A DNA stretch of 64,000 nucleotides, taken from Plantago major. Its lineage: Eukaryota > Streptophyta > Magnoliopsida > Lamiales > Plantaginaceae. The translations under genes and the position numbers were made by a program. The notes beneath the pieces were generated by a model. It searched no databases. It was not told where the DNA came from and saw nothing but the letters and a program-made list of their open reading frames with translations. Numbering within the stretch: position 1 is the first letter of the stretch; the number at the start of each line of letters is the position of its first letter. Below are positions 61,001-64,000 of this stretch, piece by piece. The stretch spans positions 22,762,237-22,826,236 of the forward strand of contig CM048844.1 in NCBI GenBank assembly GCA_026545765.1, in the 5' to 3' direction.

Positions 61001-64000
61001 AACTTGAATTTCTGATGGGGAAGAGATCAAATAACACCAACACTGATGGGTTAGGTGACGCTTTGGGGGTTGCTCAACACCATGATGCTGTTACTGGTAC
61101 AGCTAAACAGCATACTACAGATGACTATGCAAAACGCTTGTCTATCGGCGCTGTGCAGGTGGTCTACGTGATGTGATTTTAATGGAAATTTTTATCTTTT
61201 TTTGCTTATCTACGTGATTAATATTTCATATTGACATCTGGGTTTCTCAGGCAGAAAGTTTAACAAATTCAGCTCTATCATGCCTGGTTGATTCAAAGTC
61301 GAATAGCCAGTGTGCTGCATCTGGACCAAAATTTAGCCAGGTTTTACCTTCACCATTGTGCACTCATTTAAGTTTCTATTTATGTATGCTTATATACCTA
61401 AGCAGTTATTTGTATAAGTGAGATTTTGTCGTTTGAAGATATTTTTATATATATAATCTCTGTCTTAGAAACAGAGAAGGCTGAAAAATATCTGAATTTA
61501 AGTTTATAATAGGTCCAACTCAACATTTTTGTTCTCATTTATCCGTATACAAGGTAGCTACGCATTGAGAACTGATCATGGCATCCTCTTGGTCTTTTAG
61601 TTGTCAACTTTCTGTTTTGGGCTTTGTAAAGAACAAATCAACTATTTCTCTCAAGATTGAGTTAGTGCCGCCGTATACATTTTTTAATGTTCTTTTATTA
61701 CCTTTGAGGTGAACAGTGCCAGTTACTCAACGTAAGTTATTGTCCCCCAACAGAAGATGTTCCCCAAGGAAAGAGTTTGGTACACCCTTATTCTCCTTAT
61801 TCCCCTGGTTTATTGTGAATTTCCAACCACATACTTTGTCTCAGTATAGCTTTCTGTTCAGGTTGTTGTGGTCTACAATCCTCTTGGATGGAAACGTTCT
61901 GACACTATCAGGATTCCTGTGAGTGTTGATACTTCTCTTCTTGTTGGCGCTTGTAATACAGAATATTGCTGATTACCTGAAGAATCTTTCTAGTATATGC
62001 ATATTTTTAACATCATATGGGTACCTCTTTGTTTAATAAATCCGACCTCTAAGGAAATGGTCTAGTTATTTTGGTTGGATCACTTTGCAGTAGAAAGACT
62101 GTTAATGGAGCAGAGGAAAATAAGTAGACCTAGTCATATGAATTGATAAGCATCGGGCACGAGCAACATGTTTTAAGATATTAATAAGGAATTAGTTTCA
62201 TTGCATAAAAGCAATCTGAACAGCCTCAAGGTTAGTGGCAATTAGCTTTCTCGGTCAAGAACTGCTTGCTTTCCATACTTCATCATTTTGTAAGCAAGGT
62301 AGAGAATGTGGTGCTTTTGCATACCCTTACAAGGGCATTCTTCAAGAGTGTTTCCAACAATTATAGACCTTCAACACTGTAATATTGCTATTGAGATGTG
62401 GTTCCAAGACTTGGTGATTCGACAATGAAACTGTTATTCACTATCAAGGTTCAGCTGAAAGCTTAGTTCCCGTTTTAATAGTACCTACCTACCCCTCTCT
62501 CTTCCCCAGAGATTCCTGAGGCATGTTGTATTTATATGGTATTGTCATATTTAAAACTTTATAATTTCTCGTCTAAGTAGAAGCATAAATGAATGGGTTT
62601 CTTGAAAATGACATAGACACCCTACTCTACAGGTTAATGATCACAGCCTTGTTGTTAAAGATTCCCTGGGGAATGTCATTGAGTCTCAATTTATGGAAGT
62701 GGATAACGTCACAAGCAATCTGAGAAATTTATACGTGGAAGCATATACTGGAGTTCCAGCTGGACATGCTCCGAAGTATTGGCTTTTTTTTCCTGTATCT
62801 GTGCAACCCCTAGGTCTTAACACTTACATCATCTCTACTGGATCAAAAGGTACACCTAACTTTTTTCCTGGTGCTGTCTGTTCGCAGTCTTAAAAGATGT
62901 GCCTCTTTTAAGTATGAAAAAACTAGAGAAACCTATCAATCAACCTCCATATGTTACCTCTATTTTGGATTCTATAATTCAGGAAATGGAAGAATCGGTT
63001 TTACGACGGATGTTCCACTGAATGAAACTGTTGAGGTTGGACCAGGAAACTTGAAGCTGTCCTTTTCTTCAGAAACTGGGCAACTAAAACGCATTTCCAA
63101 TTCTAAAACTGGAGTAAGATCCCTTGTTATTGTACTTGCTCTGAATTTTGTGCTATTACTGTCATTGAGTTGGATAGCCAAAATCTAGTTTGACTAATAT
63201 TTGTGTAACTAGATGCCTAATTTTAGCTTAATTCTTTGTTTATAAATCGAAGTAGGTTAGGGAAATATAAATACATTAAAGGATGAGATCCATGTGCTTG
63301 GTTTCGTGAAACTGTTTCAATAAAGGAAAGTTGATATCGTCTTTTGTTTAATTACCACGATTTGACAACTATATGTTCTCAAATCTCAACAACTTGGTTA
63401 CTCAAGTATTTCAAATGATGTGCTGGTAAAGAAGCATATGTGCAACTTTGGTCTATCCCTTTTTTGGTCCGAGAGTCTCTAAACTGATTTTTTTTTTCTT
63501 CGTTGCGCGGTTATCTGTTTATCAAAGGTGGATATACCAGTACAACAGAGCTATCTTTATTACGTTTCAAGCCAGGGAGATGCTGCTGCTTCCCAGGTAT
63601 AATAACACCTGATACAACTGTAGTGGAAATGAGTTACTGTTCTGCCTTCTTGTGGATGCATTCACTCGTCAAAGCTAATTTTTGATGACTTGCAGAGTTC
63701 TGGTGCATATATTTTCCGTCCAGACGGGTCATTTCCTACAGTAGTCTCCAGATCAGTAAGTGCATTTTTCCTAATACTAGTTACCTTGACCTTTCATCCT
63801 TTCTTTTACTATGGTGCAATGAATCTGAAACTTTCTGATAAAATTAATTTTATTTTTGCCGTGTACAGCTTCCTCTGAAGATTATTCGGGGACCTCTAGT
63901 TGATGAAGTTCATCAGCAATTCAATTCATGGATCTACCAAGTTCAGTATTTTTCTTCTCCTTAACTTCTTTTGTCAAGGTGTTCTTCAGAAAATTTGCAT
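58045..64000 (+). CDS. GH38 alpha-mannosidase, copy 2, intact but cut by window end
   Basis: Exons 1-19 of about 29 are present (58045-58266, 58367-58450, 59043-59131 ... last complete 63869-63940); the rest lies beyond the window. By analogy with copy 1 the full product would be about 1,009 aa, as expected for plant GH38 lysosomal/vacuolar alpha-mannosidases. Exon 1 encodes a signal-peptide-like helix, then VAHSHDDVGWLKTIDQYY with the zinc ligands, ending TTA|GTAAGT. The nucleophile motif reads WQIDPFGHS with its conserved Pro, and AQHHDAVTGT supplies the last zinc His. The enzyme removes alpha-linked mannose from N-glycans in the vacuole or cell wall space. I chose the ATG at 58045 because the in-frame sequence upstream has no Met. 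The Mutator-like element ends about 450 bp upstream, so distal promoter sequences have been displaced. Confidence 0.9.

Larger units (their letters stand above)
43472..64000. repeat. Tandem segmental duplication, unit 2 (interrupted, runs off window)
   Basis: Matches unit 1 from 43472 to about 48438 (offset 14,858 to 14,888) and again from 57586 to the window end (offset 24,155, then 24,269 after the 114-bp deletion in unit 1). The interruption is the 9,147-bp element at 48439-57585. The right end of the unit lies beyond the window. Confidence 0.93.

Overview
The window is nuclear DNA from a flowering plant, most likely a eudicot. It is AT-rich, its genes are split into many short exons with GT..AG introns, its families are plant ones (MLO, plant IRE1, clade-F-like PP2C, B3, F-box with FBA region), and the spaces hold Stowaway MITEs, Mutator-like elements and a decayed Ty3/gypsy gag. 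The species cannot be named from sequence alone. Gene models were built by hand from splice signals, reading-frame continuity and family resemblance; no database was searched.

Layout. 1-1075: degenerate AT-rich tandem repeat. 2375-3613: F-box protein. 5415-10650: ER-stress sensor IRE1, 7 exons, 874 aa, with a Stowaway MITE in intron 2. 11317-12850: PP2C phosphatase, 4 exons, 394 aa, preceded by two tiny uORFs. 14558-16560: minus-strand remnant of a Ty3/gypsy retroelement with a tRNA-Asp-type primer site. 16773-16913: stray exon resembling the Tcp11 family. 18863-23267: MLO protein, 15 exons, 573 aa. 23364-25955: three mobile or inverted-repeat elements. 27108-31085: second MLO gene of a different clade, 15 exons, 543 aa, on the same strand. 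From 28614 to the window end lies a large tandem segmental duplication.

The duplication. Unit 1 (28614-43471, 14,858 bp) runs from inside exon 3 of the second MLO gene, through a fold-back element carrying a GRF-zinc-finger fragment, to just past a GH38 alpha-mannosidase gene. Unit 2 starts at 43472 with the same sequence. The copies are nearly identical, yet damage is split between them: the upstream MLO is intact and its copy has lost its 5' end; the upstream mannosidase has lost 114 bp encoding the zinc-binding HSHDD motif and the intron-1 donor, while the downstream copy keeps both. After the duplication, a 9,147-bp Mutator-like element (48439-57585) inserted in unit 2, flanked by a 10-bp direct repeat that occurs once at the matching site in unit 1. 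It carries a decayed Ulp1 (C48) protease gene and an apparently intact small B3-domain gene on the opposite strand.

The host genes share no obvious pathway. IRE1 and a lysosomal/vacuolar-type alpha-mannosidase both concern the secretory system, MLOs are membrane proteins, and PP2C and F-box proteins are regulators. I see no operon-like logic. The distinctive content is the young duplication with complementary gene damage and the Ulp1/B3 transposon.
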